This document shows, in pieces, positions 8,488 to 17,354 of a stretch of DNA of 64,000 bases; within the stretch, counting starts at the first letter, position 1; every line of letters begins with the position of its first letter. Source of the stretch: Paenibacillus ferrarius (GTDB lineage: Bacteria > Bacillota > Bacilli > Paenibacillales > NBRC-103111); contig NZ_MBTG01000023.1 of assembly GCF_002027705.1 (NCBI RefSeq), positions 1 through 64,000 on the forward strand. The letters run 5' to 3'. Made by a program: the position numbers and the translations under genes. The notes beneath the pieces are model-generated. The model worked only from the letters and a program-made list of their open reading frames with translations, was not told where the DNA came from and ran no database searches.

Positions 8488-10161
8488 ATGAAGATTTTGT
8501 TTAAAAAGAGTACAGGATCGCTGGCTTTGCTTGTCGCACTTGGAGCCATCATCGCTGGATGCACGAACACTGACAAACCGCAGCCGGGGGCAAGCACAAC
8601 GCCTGGGCCGGCAGGGACTGCTGCGCCAACCTCCAAGGGAGCGTCCGGAGTCTGGCAGCTAGGTAGCGAACCCTTCAGCTTTTCCATATACGGGCATTAT
8701 GACTGGTATACCATGCCGCAGTGGGGAAAAGATATGTTCTCCAAAAATGTGGCCGAAGCCAAGAAACTTACGATTACTTCGGTTAACTCCGGCGGGAATG
8801 CAGAGGCCAAGCTCAATACACTCATCGTCGGAGGGGACCTTCCTGATGTCATATGGGGAGACCGCGACAAGTTTGAGCGATTAAGAGAGAATGGTGCCTT
8901 GACTCCGCTCGACCCGTATCTCGACAAATACCCGAACCTGAAGAAATGGGCCGGAGACGACATTCTTAATATGCTGCGCGCCAAAGACGGGAAGCTGTAT
9001 ATGTTCCCGAACTGGTACACCAATAAGCCTACGGGCAACGCCGGATATGTCGTTAACAAGAAAATCTACAATGAACTGGGCAAGCCGAAGCTGGAAACAA
9101 CCGATGACTTATACGCTTATTTAAAGCTGGTCAAAGAGAAATACCCGAACATCATTCCATTCGAGCCTGGGCAAGCCCAAGAAGGCAAAGGTGTCGACAT
9201 TCTGTACTCGGCTTTCGCGGAAAACAATCCGGCCAGTTATGCAGGTACACTGCGCGCCGTGCCGAAGGACGGCAAATTCACCTCCCTTTTCGCTGACCCC
9301 GTGTATAAAGAAGCGATGGTCTACGTAAACAAGCTTCACCGCGAAGGGCTCATGACGCAGGATGCTCTCACACAAACCGTGGATCAAGTCCGTGAGAAAA
9401 TCAATACAGGCCGCGTAGCCGTATACGCTGACGTGACCGCCATTGAATATGCTTCCAAAGGGCATGCACAATTGATCAAAAACGATCCAAACGCCGGATA
9501 TTTCATGATCTGGCCGATTCATAAAGCCGGATTGGATAAAAATAAAATCATGGTTGCCCACTACGACCGTCTGGGTTGGAACGCTGCGGCGATTACCACG
9601 AAGGCCAAAAATCCTGAGAAGATTTTCGCCGCCTTGGATTGGATGACGGGTCCGGAAGGCACACGCGATATCATTTGGGGACCAGAGGGTACGTACTGGA
9701 AAGGCACAGATGCCGACGGTCTGCCTAACCTGACGGATAAATTCTTTAGTGAGCCGGAAGAACGCACGAAAAATATGAATGCGACGAACGATCTGCAATT
9801 TGTTGGCAATGCCACACTCAACGATAAAATCAAAGTAAAAGCCGAGCTCTCCTTACCGGAAGAAAAGCGTTCATGGGAAACGAAATATCAAGACGCAATC
9901 ACCTGGAAAACACATATGGATTTAACAGCAATGCGTGGGATTGAACCTCCGCAGGATAGCGAAGAAGGCATTATTCGTGAACGTTGGATTGAATTGTACA
10001 AAAAAGTTCGCGGCCAAGCGATTTTAGCGAAAAGCGAGCAAGAAGTCGGGGAAATCATCGCCAAAGGTGAAAAAGATGCGCAAACACTGGGTGTTCAGAA
10101 ATTACATGACTATTTAACTAAGAAATGGAAGGAAAACGAAGCTAAGATGAAGAAAAAATAA
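8488..10161 (+). CDS. Extracellular solute-binding lipoprotein (LplA type)
   Basis: A 557-residue lipoprotein: K-rich N-terminus, hydrophobic stretch and lipobox IIAGC with the acylated cysteine at residue 25, followed by a Gly/Pro/Ala/Thr-rich linker. The mature part has the type-1 oligosaccharide-binding pattern (GGDLPDVIWGDRDKFERLRE, then LTPLDPYLDKYPNLKKW). ATG 8488 has GGGAAGGGG at good spacing; an ATG 21 nt earlier lies within that region. It captures the substrate for the two permeases upstream. A hairpin right after its stop probably lowers expression of the downstream regulators relative to this abundant protein. The ligand is not predictable, as no glycosidase gene is linked. Confidence 0.92.
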   Translation: MKILFKKSTGSLALLVALGAIIAGCTNTDKPQPGASTTPGPAGTAAPTSKGASGVWQLGSEPFSFSIYGHYDWYTMPQWGKDMFSKNVAEAKKLTITSVNSGGNAEAKLNTLIVGGDLPDVIWGDRDKFERLRENGALTPLDPYLDKYPNLKKWAGDDILNMLRAKDGKLYMFPNWYTNKPTGNAGYVVNKKIYNELGKPKLETTDDLYAYLKLVKEKYPNIIPFEPGQAQEGKGVDILYSAFAENNPASYAGTLRAVPKDGKFTSLFADPVYKEAMVYVNKLHREGLMTQDALTQTVDQVREKINTGRVAVYADVTAIEYASKGHAQLIKNDPNAGYFMIWPIHKAGLDKNKIMVAHYDRLGWNAAAITTKAKNPEKIFAALDWMTGPEGTRDIIWGPEGTYWKGTDADGLPNLTDKFFSEPEERTKNMNATNDLQFVGNATLNDKIKVKAELSLPEEKRSWETKYQDAITWKTHMDLTAMRGIEPPQDSEEGIIRERWIELYKKVRGQAILAKSEQEVGEIIAKGEKDAQTLGVQKLHDYLTKKWKENEAKMKKK

Positions 10162-10172
10162 GGAATGGGACA

Positions 10173-10194
10173 GGGTGTGCCACTTGGCACACCC
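10173..10194 (+). terminator. Intercistronic hairpin between binding protein and regulators
   Basis: GGGTGTGCC (10173-10181) pairs perfectly with GGCACACCC (10186-10194) around a 4-nt loop, followed by CCTTTCC. The weak T-tract suggests partial termination or protection of the upstream mRNA end. Confidence 0.6.
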
Positions 10195-10241
10195 CCTTTC
10201 CATAAGAATGAAAGACTCTATCATTCGGGAGGGGGCACCTT

Positions 10242-11021
10242 ATGTATAAAGTATTAATCGCAGACGATGAAACGCTGGATTTGGAAGGCATGCAAACCTT
10301 TATCCCGTGGGAGTCGCTTGGCATGGAAATCGTCGGTGCCGTGACGAACGGATTCTCTGCTTGTGAACTGATCGAGCGGCACAAAGTGGATGTGCTTGTG
10401 ACCGATATCCATATGCCCAATATGTCCGGCCTGGAGCTGGCTAAACGTGTGCGGGAACGCTTTCCCGAAGTACGGGTCGTTTTTGTAAGCGGCTATCGCG
10501 ATTTCCATTATGTAAAGGAAGCGCTCGCATTGAAAGCTTATAGTTACGTTCTGAAGCCAATGAACGAAGCTGAGCTTATCGACTCCCTAACGCTTATCCG
10601 CGCGGATTTGGATGAAGCAGCACGACGAGCGCAAGCCGAGCTCGACACACAGCGGCGGCCAACATCGGGCTTGCCAGGTGGGGAGACGGCTGTTGGCGGC
10701 AAAAACATGAAGCTGATCCAAGAAATGATCCTCTCCATGCGGGAGCGTTTGGATCAGGCATTGACGCTCAAAGAGGAAGCGGACCGATTCGACTTCTCCC
10801 CTAATTATTTGGGCCAGTTGTTCAAGGAGGCCACAGGCCAAACGTTTCATGAGTATTTGGCCGCTCTTCGCATGGAGAAGGCTGGGGAACTGCTGCGTAA
10901 TCCGAAGCTGCGGATTTATGAGGTGGCCTATCAGGTCGGCTACAGATATATGCCCTATTTTAGCAAACAGTTTAAAGAAACCTACCTAATGACGCCCGTG
11001 GAATTCCGCAATGGCTTATAA
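10242..11021 (+). CDS. Response regulator, REC plus AraC-type HTH (YesN-like)
   Basis: A 259-residue regulator. The receiver domain carries the acidic pair in IADDE, the phospho-acceptor Asp in VTDIHMP (about residue 54), the conserved Ser in FVSGY and Lys in VLKP. The C-terminal 100 residues are an AraC/XylS double HTH with FSPNYLGQLFKEATGQ and the second helix set ending VGYRYMPYFSKQFKE. It lacks the long linker domain of full-size YesN proteins. ATG 10242 has GGGAGGGGG upstream. It overlaps the sensor kinase gene by 11 bp and should activate the linked transporter genes when phosphorylated. Confidence 0.92.
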   Translation: MYKVLIADDETLDLEGMQTFIPWESLGMEIVGAVTNGFSACELIERHKVDVLVTDIHMPNMSGLELAKRVRERFPEVRVVFVSGYRDFHYVKEALALKAYSYVLKPMNEAELIDSLTLIRADLDEAARRAQAELDTQRRPTSGLPGGETAVGGKNMKLIQEMILSMRERLDQALTLKEEADRFDFSPNYLGQLFKEATGQTFHEYLAALRMEKAGELLRNPKLRIYEVAYQVGYRYMPYFSKQFKETYLMTPVEFRNGL

Positions 11022-12798
11022 ATCGCCGACAGAAGAACACAAATTTATTCCGTTTGGTTATAAACTAATGTTCTCGTATCTTATCATTACGCTCATTCAT
11101 GTCCTTGTTTTTGGCTATTTTGCCAATTGGATATTCGTTGATTCTGCCCGCAAAAAAACAAGCGATAACGTGCAGGCCGCTTTAAGTCAGATGAAAGACA
11201 ATATACGTTTCAAAATGATGGATACGGTGCGGTTGTCCGACATGATGTACTACGACGATACCCTCGCAGCTCGCTTAAGACAATATCAAGAAGGTTGGTA
11301 CAGCTACGAATCCACCACGCAGTATTTGATACCCAAGTTCAATAGCGTCCTGAAGTCAACCAACCGCCGCACTTCGCTTGTTGTCTATTTGCGCAACGAA
11401 ACACTTCCAGAAATATACAATTATTACAACGACAGCGATCCGCTTACGTATGCAGGCAAAAGCTATGATTTGTACCATCTGCAGCGTATCGAGGATCGCT
11501 CTTGGTATCAGAATTTCCCCCCTGAGAAATATGGAGAAACGATGATGTGGCAGCAAGTAGAGCGGGACATTGAGTTCGGCAATATCTCGCTGCTGCGGCG
11601 TATGGTGGATACAGCCCGCCTCAAGCCCAACATGGATATTGGATTCATGCGGCTTACGGTTAAATTGTCAGATCTGTTCGAAACCGTATCTCCGGATTTT
11701 GGCGAGGGCACTTCGGTTCGAATTGAGAACGGCAGCGGTCAGGTTCTATATGAACGTGGTTCGCCATTGAACAGCTCTGGGAAACAAGCAAGTGATAAGG
11801 AATTTCTTACGATTAAAGAGCCTTTTGGCAATATGGATTGGCAGTTGATTACGAACATCCCTAAAGCCTGGGTCGAGAAGGATGCGCGCAAAGTTAAATT
11901 ATTGACGGCCGGCATTGGATCCATTAGCTTTCTGCTATTCGTCTGCGTGGGCATCTTCCTCTCCGGTTATTTCTCCAGACGGGTTTCCCGTATCGTGATG
12001 GTGCTGGATTCCTTCCGCAACGGCGATTTCCGTAAACGTATCCGGTTCAAAGGGCGCGATGAATTCTCTACGATTTCAGAGTCGATCAACGATATGGTTC
12101 AGCATATCGATACCTTGATTCAACAAGTATATGTCACTGGTTTGAAAAAGAAAGAGGCTGAACTGGAGTCCCTGCAAGCCCAAATTAATCCGCACTTTCT
12201 TTACAATACCTTGTCATCTATCAGTCTGATGGCCAAGTTCGGTCAGGTTGAACAACTGCATCGAATGGTCAGCAATTTAGCTTTATTTTATCGATTATCC
12301 TTAAATGAAGGACGTACGATTATCCCTGTTGCCAATGAATTGGAACAAGCAAAAGCTTATTTGGATATTCAAAAGGCGAAATACACAGACCGCTTGGAAG
12401 CCTTGTTTGAGGTCGATCCCGCTATTTTGAAATATGAAATGGTCAAGCTGCTCATTCAGCCTTTTCTGGAAAATGTGCTTAAGCATGCGTGGTGCGGAGA
12501 CCGTGTCCATATTCGGGTAACAGGCCAGAAAATCGGTGATGATCTTGAGTTTCGCATTATCGACGATGGGGTGGGCATGACGGCCGAAACGTTGCGTCGG
12601 TTGAATGCCGATGATGGGAATGAGCACGCTGTTGGTTACGGGATCCGCAACGTCAGGCAGCGAGTCCAGCTGCATTATGGCAAAGTATACGGCGTTCGGA
12701 TACACAGTCGGCTGGGCATCGGTACCTCCGTGTCCATTCGGATTCCTTGCGTAACGAGGAAAACTCCTTACGTGGATAAAGACGAGACTGGGGTTTAA
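11011..12798 (+). CDS. Sensor histidine kinase, YesM type
   Basis: A 595-residue membrane kinase. A first hydrophobic segment (about residues 17-37), an extracellular sensing domain of some 250 residues and a second segment (about 295-318) are followed by HAMP and the His_kinase domain. The phospho-acceptor is in QAQINPHFLYNTL, and the ATP-binding domain has the N-box QPFLENVLKHAW and G-box DDGVGM. It overlaps the response regulator gene by 11 bp, so the two form a pair (YesM/YesN). It probably senses extracellular saccharide, perhaps through the linked binding protein. A strong terminator follows at 12896-12942. Confidence 0.93.
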   Translation: MAYKSPTEEHKFIPFGYKLMFSYLIITLIHVLVFGYFANWIFVDSARKKTSDNVQAALSQMKDNIRFKMMDTVRLSDMMYYDDTLAARLRQYQEGWYSYESTTQYLIPKFNSVLKSTNRRTSLVVYLRNETLPEIYNYYNDSDPLTYAGKSYDLYHLQRIEDRSWYQNFPPEKYGETMMWQQVERDIEFGNISLLRRMVDTARLKPNMDIGFMRLTVKLSDLFETVSPDFGEGTSVRIENGSGQVLYERGSPLNSSGKQASDKEFLTIKEPFGNMDWQLITNIPKAWVEKDARKVKLLTAGIGSISFLLFVCVGIFLSGYFSRRVSRIVMVLDSFRNGDFRKRIRFKGRDEFSTISESINDMVQHIDTLIQQVYVTGLKKKEAELESLQAQINPHFLYNTLSSISLMAKFGQVEQLHRMVSNLALFYRLSLNEGRTIIPVANELEQAKAYLDIQKAKYTDRLEALFEVDPAILKYEMVKLLIQPFLENVLKHAWCGDRVHIRVTGQKIGDDLEFRIIDDGVGMTAETLRRLNADDGNEHAVGYGIRNVRQRVQLHYGKVYGVRIHSRLGIGTSVSIRIPCVTRKTPYVDKDETGV

Positions 12799-12874
12799 CA
12801 TGGACTAAAAGATTGCTTATCCGCGTTTTGGTGCAGGAACTTGGATTTTTTTCACTTTTATTCCGTTGGATAAA

Positions 12875-12883
12875 TGGTATAAT
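12875..12883 (+). promoter_or_regulatory. Extended -10 promoter just before a terminator
   Basis: TGG immediately before TATAAT (12878-12883) makes an extended -10 element; no good -35 is visible. A transcript from here would run straight into the terminator at 12896-12942, about 50 nt later. It could yield a short RNA or let the next gene be controlled by read-through. Confidence 0.45.
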
Positions 12884-12895
12884 ACGATCTAGACG

Positions 12896-12942
12896 AAGAA
12901 CGTCCTTCAGCCGCTTCCGGCAATAAGGACGTTCTTTTTTTT
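12896..12942 (+). terminator. Strong intrinsic terminator
   Basis: AAGAACGTCCTT (12896-12907) pairs perfectly with AAGGACGTTCTT (12925-12936) and runs into eight T residues. It ends the transporter/two-component operon and lies 25 bp before the next gene's start. Confidence 0.9.
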
Positions 12943-12967
12943 CATTTATGGAGGAGGAATACGGCCC

Positions 12968-13633
12968 GTGGAATTCGAAAAAGTGCACAAGGAATTTCTG
13001 GAGCACCATTTGGCTCACAGATATGGAGAGAGAAAAGGACGATTGCTCAGAGGGCATCGGCATGCCGAAAAGCTGCTGCTTCAACATGTATGGCGGCCCT
13101 TGTTTGGGTCACTGGAGTATTTGCATCCCGAATATGAAATCTACGACTGGAATCGCAAATCCCAATTTCTCGACTTCGCTTTCCTTCCTCCGTATGGTCG
13201 TTTCGGGATTGAGTGCGATGGCTTCCAAAGCCATGTGAAAGATATGGATCGGGAGAAATCCAGCTACGCCTTGAATCGAGATACCTTTCTAACAGGAATG
13301 GGGTGGAAAATGATCCATTTCTCGTATGATGATGTGCAGAATCGTCCCGAGGTTTGTCGAATGCTTCTACAGCTGGTTATGAGTCCTTATCTGATTCGGA
13401 ATCAAGCCATTCGCCCAGCTGTATTAGCGGAGAAAGAAGTGCTTCGTTTAGCTTGGAGCCTCGGAAGATGGATACGACCGAAGGATGTGTCCGATCATCT
13501 GGAGGTCGATTTCCGAACAGCCCGCAAATGGCTGCGTACCTTAGTCGAAAAGGGCTGGCTGGAGCCAATCGCAAGAGGCGATGACGTCCGCTATTACAAG
13601 TTGAAGGAAGGAACACTGGCGCACATCATGTAA
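12968..13633 (+). CDS. DUF559/Vsr-like nuclease-fold protein with C-terminal winged helix
   Basis: A 221-residue protein. Residues 55-125 look like a PD-(D/E)XK core of the DUF559/very-short-patch-repair type: FLDFAF with Asp69, then the GIECDG strand with Glu82 and Asp84, a conserved His two residues after QS, and a WKMIHFSYDDV strand. The canonical Lys of E-x-K is not present; E-x-D-G as here is common in DUF559 proteins. The C-terminal third (from about 145) reads like a winged helix: DVSDHLEVDFRTARKWLRTL, then a GWLEPIARGDDVRYYKL wing. GTG 12968 is used, with GGAGGAGG 10 nt upstream. A DNA-binding or cleaving role is inferred; no methylase or restriction partner is nearby. Confidence 0.65.
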   Translation: MEFEKVHKEFLEHHLAHRYGERKGRLLRGHRHAEKLLLQHVWRPLFGSLEYLHPEYEIYDWNRKSQFLDFAFLPPYGRFGIECDGFQSHVKDMDREKSSYALNRDTFLTGMGWKMIHFSYDDVQNRPEVCRMLLQLVMSPYLIRNQAIRPAVLAEKEVLRLAWSLGRWIRPKDVSDHLEVDFRTARKWLRTLVEKGWLEPIARGDDVRYYKLKEGTLAHIM

Positions 13634-13871
13634 GTGTGGCAGCCTGTGTGTGCCTAATGGATTTTGTACAGTGAAACATGAGGTATGAGTAAGGCGGAGC
13701 AGCTGCACTGGAATTTCTACAGTGTAATCTTCCTAAAATGGAATTGTTCCGCCCAAGTGGCTATTTGACTGGATGTTTTCCAATGTTAAGCAGCGATATT
13801 GGGTTAATGGGGGAATTCTGCTGCACATTTTCCAATGGAGCATCAACTTGTTGGCAAAGGAACGCAAATAG
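13634..13871. other. Intergenic region with imperfect palindromic repeats
   Basis: No gene is visible. Short motifs recur: TGTACAGTGAAA and TCTACAGTGTAA; TTTTCCAATG twice; GCAGC and GCTGC. GGCGGA at 13693-13698 is matched by TCCGCC at 13748-13753. It resembles a degraded palindromic intergenic repeat, unrelated to the four-core family elsewhere in the window. Confidence 0.35.
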
Positions 13872-13913
13872 GGTTGGGGCAGGTCAGCAAACGTACCCTG
13901 ACCAACCCCAACC
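13872..13913 (-). terminator. Hairpin after the ABC-F gene
   Basis: GGTTGGGG-x2-GGTCAG (13872-13887) pairs with CTGACC-x2-CCCCAACC (13898-13913), with two central mismatches. On the minus strand it lies 24 bp beyond the ABC-F stop. The following T-tract is weak. Confidence 0.55.
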
Positions 13914-13936
13914 CCAGCCCCACATTCTAACAACGT

Positions 13937-15508
13937 CTACAAAGCCTGCTCACTTATGCCCACAACAGGATCGAAGACCAGCATCTTGGTCCCAATTTTA
14001 TCAATAAAGAACCGATCATGGCTCACTGTGATGACGGCGCCAGGAAAGTGGATCAACGCCTGCTCCATGACCTGAATGCTCGTTAAATCCAAATGGTTGG
14101 TTGGCTCATCCAAAATGATGACCGCTGCACCGGATAGCAGGCATTTTGCTAACGCAACCCGCGCCTTCTGTCCGCCTGATAAGTTGCCAATGAACTTGCT
14201 TAAATCCATCTCAGAGAATTGCAGCATGGCTAGAAATTTGTTCACCTTTTTCCTAGGAGCGTCCAGTCCCAATCCGTAGGTATTCACGGCGTGGCTAACG
14301 GTATCCTTCGGATTAAGCTCTTCCCACATTCGGTTAAAATAAGCATAACTGACGCCTTTCTCCCAGATCACCTCGCCGGACTCAGGCTTCTCCTGCCCCG
14401 TCAGTGCCTTAATGAGCGTAGACTTCCCGCTTCCATTAGGGCCTACGATGACTAATCGATCTTCCTTCTGAATATCGAAGCTTACGTCCTGAAAGATAGG
14501 CCGGCCGTCGTAGGTCTGACCGATTTTCTTAACCTCGCACAACTTGTCCGGGAATCGCAGTCTCTCGTAAATATCCGTGATTAGTACATTGACGGGGTGT
14601 GGTTCTATCCGCTTTTTGTTATCTGCCAATTGGCGGGATAAACGGTCCTTAGAGGATTTCCTGCTCGCACGGCTGTCAATGGCTTCCGATTCCATAAGAA
14701 GGAGCTCTTCCTCCCACTCGAATTGACGGTCCAGCTCCTTCTTGCGCATCTTCTTTTTGCGGATGTAGTCCGTGTAATTTCCATCGTATTCCTGAAAATG
14801 ATAGTTCTCAATCTCAATCGTACGCGTAACCACTTTGTCGATAAATTGCCGGTCATGGGATACCAGGATCATAGCGCCATTGAACCGATGCAGCCACTGC
14901 TCCAACCACGCTATTCCTTCCATATCCAAATAATTGGTCGGTTCATCCAGCAGAACGACATCCGGCAGCTCAATAAGCATCTTGGCAAGTGCAGCACGGT
15001 TCCGCCAGCCTCCGGACAACTCATCCACAGGTTGATTGCGCATCACCTCGTTAAAACCCAGCTTCGTAAGAACCGTGTTGATCTCAACAGGTACATTCCA
15101 GCCATCCAAATGTTCCATTTGTTCGAATAGCTCCGCTTGCCGGGTCAGCAGGCGATCCATTTCACCATCATCCGCGACCAAACCCAGCTTCTCTCCAACC
15201 TCCTGCAGCTCCCGCTCAACAAGAGCAACCTGCTGGAAACACATTTCCAGCTCCTGTTGAACGGACAAGCTTCCGTGCAGCTCTGAGAATTGCGAGAAAT
15301 ATCCTATTTTCACCTGGGGATCAATTTCCACCTTCCCGGACGTTGGCTCTTCTTTTCCCATAATCAACTTAAAAACCGTCGATTTGCCAGCACCGTTCCG
15401 TCCGATGAGGCCAATCCGCTCGCCTTGCGTCACACGAAAATAAATATCGCGAAAGATCATGGAGTCTTCATATTTCTTAGTAACGTTCTCCAACCGAATT
15501 ACACTCAT
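13937..15508 (-). CDS. ABC-F family ATPase (ribosome-associated type)
   Basis: A 523-residue soluble protein with two ABC ATPase domains and no membrane segment. Walker A GRNGAGKST is at 36-44, the first signature is LSGGW and Walker B is VVLLDEPTNYLD; the second domain has GPNGSGKST, LSGGQ and IILDEPTNHLD. Both domains keep SHDR. The charged linker between them (IRKKKMRKKELDRQ...) matches the ABC-F linker that reaches into the ribosome. Family members are translation factors or ribosome-protecting antibiotic-resistance proteins; sequence alone does not separate the two here. ATG 15508 is the start. A TATAAT reads on the minus strand at 15549-15554, about 40 bp upstream, but without a good -35. 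Confidence 0.92.
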   Translation of the reverse strand: MSVIRLENVTKKYEDSMIFRDIYFRVTQGERIGLIGRNGAGKSTVFKLIMGKEEPTSGKVEIDPQVKIGYFSQFSELHGSLSVQQELEMCFQQVALVERELQEVGEKLGLVADDGEMDRLLTRQAELFEQMEHLDGWNVPVEINTVLTKLGFNEVMRNQPVDELSGGWRNRAALAKMLIELPDVVLLDEPTNYLDMEGIAWLEQWLHRFNGAMILVSHDRQFIDKVVTRTIEIENYHFQEYDGNYTDYIRKKKMRKKELDRQFEWEEELLLMESEAIDSRASRKSSKDRLSRQLADNKKRIEPHPVNVLITDIYERLRFPDKLCEVKKIGQTYDGRPIFQDVSFDIQKEDRLVIVGPNGSGKSTLIKALTGQEKPESGEVIWEKGVSYAYFNRMWEELNPKDTVSHAVNTYGLGLDAPRKKVNKFLAMLQFSEMDLSKFIGNLSGGQKARVALAKCLLSGAAVIILDEPTNHLDLTSIQVMEQALIHFPGAVITVSHDRFFIDKIGTKMLVFDPVVGISEQAL

Positions 15509-15633
15509 AGTTACCTATCACCCTTCTAACTGCATCAGTCTACCCCTGATTATAACACTTGTACGAAGGAAGTTGCTTGCTCATCAAATGGTGATAGACT
15601 CTCCTACTTGCTCAGAGGTTCCAATTCGGTTAA

Positions 15634-15768
15634 ATAAAGTTTTGGAACAGCATCAAGGAATGGATGTTTGCGTATTTTACATTACAAAATGTATTGGGCA
15701 ATACGTTGATCGTTCCAGAGGACATCTTCAAGTCGTTCGGTTGGTGGAGTTTAGAAATCCGAGGATAA
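15634..15768 (+). pseudogene. Possible gene remnant: 44 open codons ending at a terminator
   Basis: After an in-frame TAA at 15631-15633 the frame stays open for 44 codons to a TAA at 15766-15768. It reads like real protein (WMFAYFTLQNVLGNTLIVPE, then an F-G-W-W segment). No start codon with a ribosome binding site precedes it, and a strong terminator follows within 10 bp, as it would for a gene's 3' end. I do not recognise the family. Confidence 0.3.
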
Positions 15769-15774
15769 ACGAAC

Positions 15775-15815
15775 AACGGCTCCTTCGCAAACGATGCGAA
15801 TAGAGCCGTTTTATT
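15775..15815 (+). terminator. Two-tier terminator hairpin
   Basis: AACGGCTC (15775-15782) pairs with GAGCCGTT (15803-15810); inside, TTCGCA (15784-15789) pairs with TGCGAA (15795-15800). TTATTA follows. No intact gene lies just upstream on this strand, which supports the idea of a decayed gene there. Confidence 0.7.
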
Positions 15816-15882
15816 ATCGGGTGGCACCTTCATAAAAGTATGTCTACCGTCTGATTGATGATTTCGTATTGATTATCAAAAA

Positions 15883-15919
15883 TACAGAGCACCGGGGACC
15901 TACTCCACAATGCTCTGTA
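15883..15919 (-). terminator. Terminator of the sulfurtransferase-GNAT operon
   Basis: TACAGAGCA (15883-15891) pairs perfectly with TGCTCTGTA (15911-15919). On the minus strand the hairpin is followed by five T residues, 27 bp beyond the sulfurtransferase stop. Confidence 0.8.
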
Positions 15920-15946
15920 CCTGCATTGAATTAGTGCCGTATAACC

Positions 15947-16792
15947 CTAAGACTTTGTCTCGTCCCCAACAGCAATCGGATTATCCTCATAAGAAATCCA
16001 ATCGCTCCAGCTTCCACTATACAGCTTCACATTATCAAAGCCCGCTTCGCTAAGTCCCAACACATTCGGACAAGCCGTCACGCCCGACCCGCAGTAGACG
16101 ATGATGTCTTCGGCATCGCGCAAAGCCGCAAAATGCTGCTCCTGCTCCGCGGCGGATAACCAAGCGCCGTTCTCACCGAGTACGCCTTTCCAGAAATAGT
16201 TGCGAGCTCCCGGGATGTGTCCAGCTACCGCATCAATCGGCTCTTCCAAGCCGAGGTAGCGGCGCTCTTCACGCGAGTCAACAAGCACGGTGCCAGGGCG
16301 GCCGAGCTTGTCTTTCACCTCATCCATACTGGCGAGCATAGAACGCTGCACCTTCGGTGAAAAGGTTCGCGGGAACACAGTTGGCTCTTCGTCCGTCACT
16401 GGATAACCAGCCGTTTTCCAAGCGGTGTACCCTTGATCCAGCACATAGACCTCGGAATGGCCGAGAAATTTCAGCATCCACCAGAGTCGTGAAGCCATGG
16501 CGCCGCCTTGATCGTCGTAAGCAACGACCGTCTTCGTGCCGTCGATACCAAGGTTGCCCACGAGGATCGAGAATGCACCCAGGTCCGGGAGCGGATGACG
16601 GCCTCCGTGCGCCATTTTGGCACCGGATAGATCCTTTTCCAAATCTACATACACAGCGCCTGCTATATGCTCTTTCTCATAAAGCTGTCTGCCTGAATCT
16701 GGTTGTCCTAGCGCAAAGCGGCAATCCGCGATTACGATATTTGCTTCGCCTAGCTGTCCAAGCAGCCAAGCCTGACTTACGATATTTTCCAC
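15947..16792 (-). CDS. Two-domain rhodanese sulfurtransferase (SseA type)
   Basis: A 281-residue tandem rhodanese protein that moves sulfur from thiosulfate or 3-mercaptopyruvate to a thiol acceptor. The N-terminal domain is inactive in form (ends with GGRHPLPD and VVAYDDQGGAMASRLWW). The C-terminal domain has the catalytic cysteine at residue 234 in VYCGSGVTAC. The CGSGVT loop is the form usual for mercaptopyruvate sulfurtransferases, whereas classical thiosulfate enzymes have CRKGVT. GTG 16792 is chosen because AAAGGTGG lies 9 nt upstream. It follows a GNAT gene by 30 bp on the same strand and probably shares its transcript. Confidence 0.9.
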   Translation of the reverse strand: MENIVSQAWLLGQLGEANIVIADCRFALGQPDSGRQLYEKEHIAGAVYVDLEKDLSGAKMAHGGRHPLPDLGAFSILVGNLGIDGTKTVVAYDDQGGAMASRLWWMLKFLGHSEVYVLDQGYTAWKTAGYPVTDEEPTVFPRTFSPKVQRSMLASMDEVKDKLGRPGTVLVDSREERRYLGLEEPIDAVAGHIPGARNYFWKGVLGENGAWLSAAEQEQHFAALRDAEDIIVYCGSGVTACPNVLGLSEAGFDNVKLYSGSWSDWISYEDNPIAVGDETKS

Positions 16793-16822
16793 TGGTACAT
16801 GCCACCTTTCTTCGTCCCTCGA

Positions 16823-17296
16823 TTAATCGCCTATCCCACTTGTCGGATTAACGGAATACGTGAGCCAGTCGCTCCGATCTCCACCTATTTTATCGTAAAA
16901 GCCTTGCGCACGGAAGTTATCCTTGGCTGTTGTCCATGTTAAATTCGCATAGCCATTCCTTGCCGCATACCCTTTGCAAGCTGCAAACAGCTTCGCCGCC
17001 GCGCCTTGTCCGCGCTCAGCCTCCACAACATAAAGATCATTCATCACGGCAATTTTGGAAGCACGCAGCGTACTGAATGTGAAATATAGCGTCGCAAAGC
17101 CGACCAAGGTGCCATCTTCGGTCTCGGCTACGAATTGAATGCCTTCCTTCTGCTCAAGCAGCGTATGGATTAAACCGTTCAGCTTGTCATCTTCGGGTTG
17201 GCGATACTGATAGAAATCTACAATATAAGCAAGCATTAACGCTTTTAACTGCGGAATGTCTTGCATAACTGCTTCACGAATTGTCACTTGGGTCAT
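16823..17296 (-). CDS. GNAT family N-acetyltransferase
   Basis: A 157-residue single-domain acetyltransferase. Core strands ETEDGTLVGFATLYF and MNDLYVVEAERGQG lead into the acetyl-CoA loop (ERGQGAAAKL) and helix, and the domain ends with the usual aromatic GFYDKIG segment. The acceptor amine is unknown. ATG 17296 is preferred to a GTG five codons upstream because GGAGG lies 8 nt before the ATG. It is the first gene of a two-gene unit with the sulfurtransferase. Confidence 0.88.
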   Translation of the reverse strand: MTQVTIREAVMQDIPQLKALMLAYIVDFYQYRQPEDDKLNGLIHTLLEQKEGIQFVAETEDGTLVGFATLYFTFSTLRASKIAVMNDLYVVEAERGQGAAAKLFAACKGYAARNGYANLTWTTAKDNFRAQGFYDKIGGDRSDWLTYSVNPTSGIGD

Positions 17297-17354
17297 GACG
17301 TTGGCCTCCACTTCCTCATTGTGTATGTATTCATTGTACCCCAGATCAGGCTAA

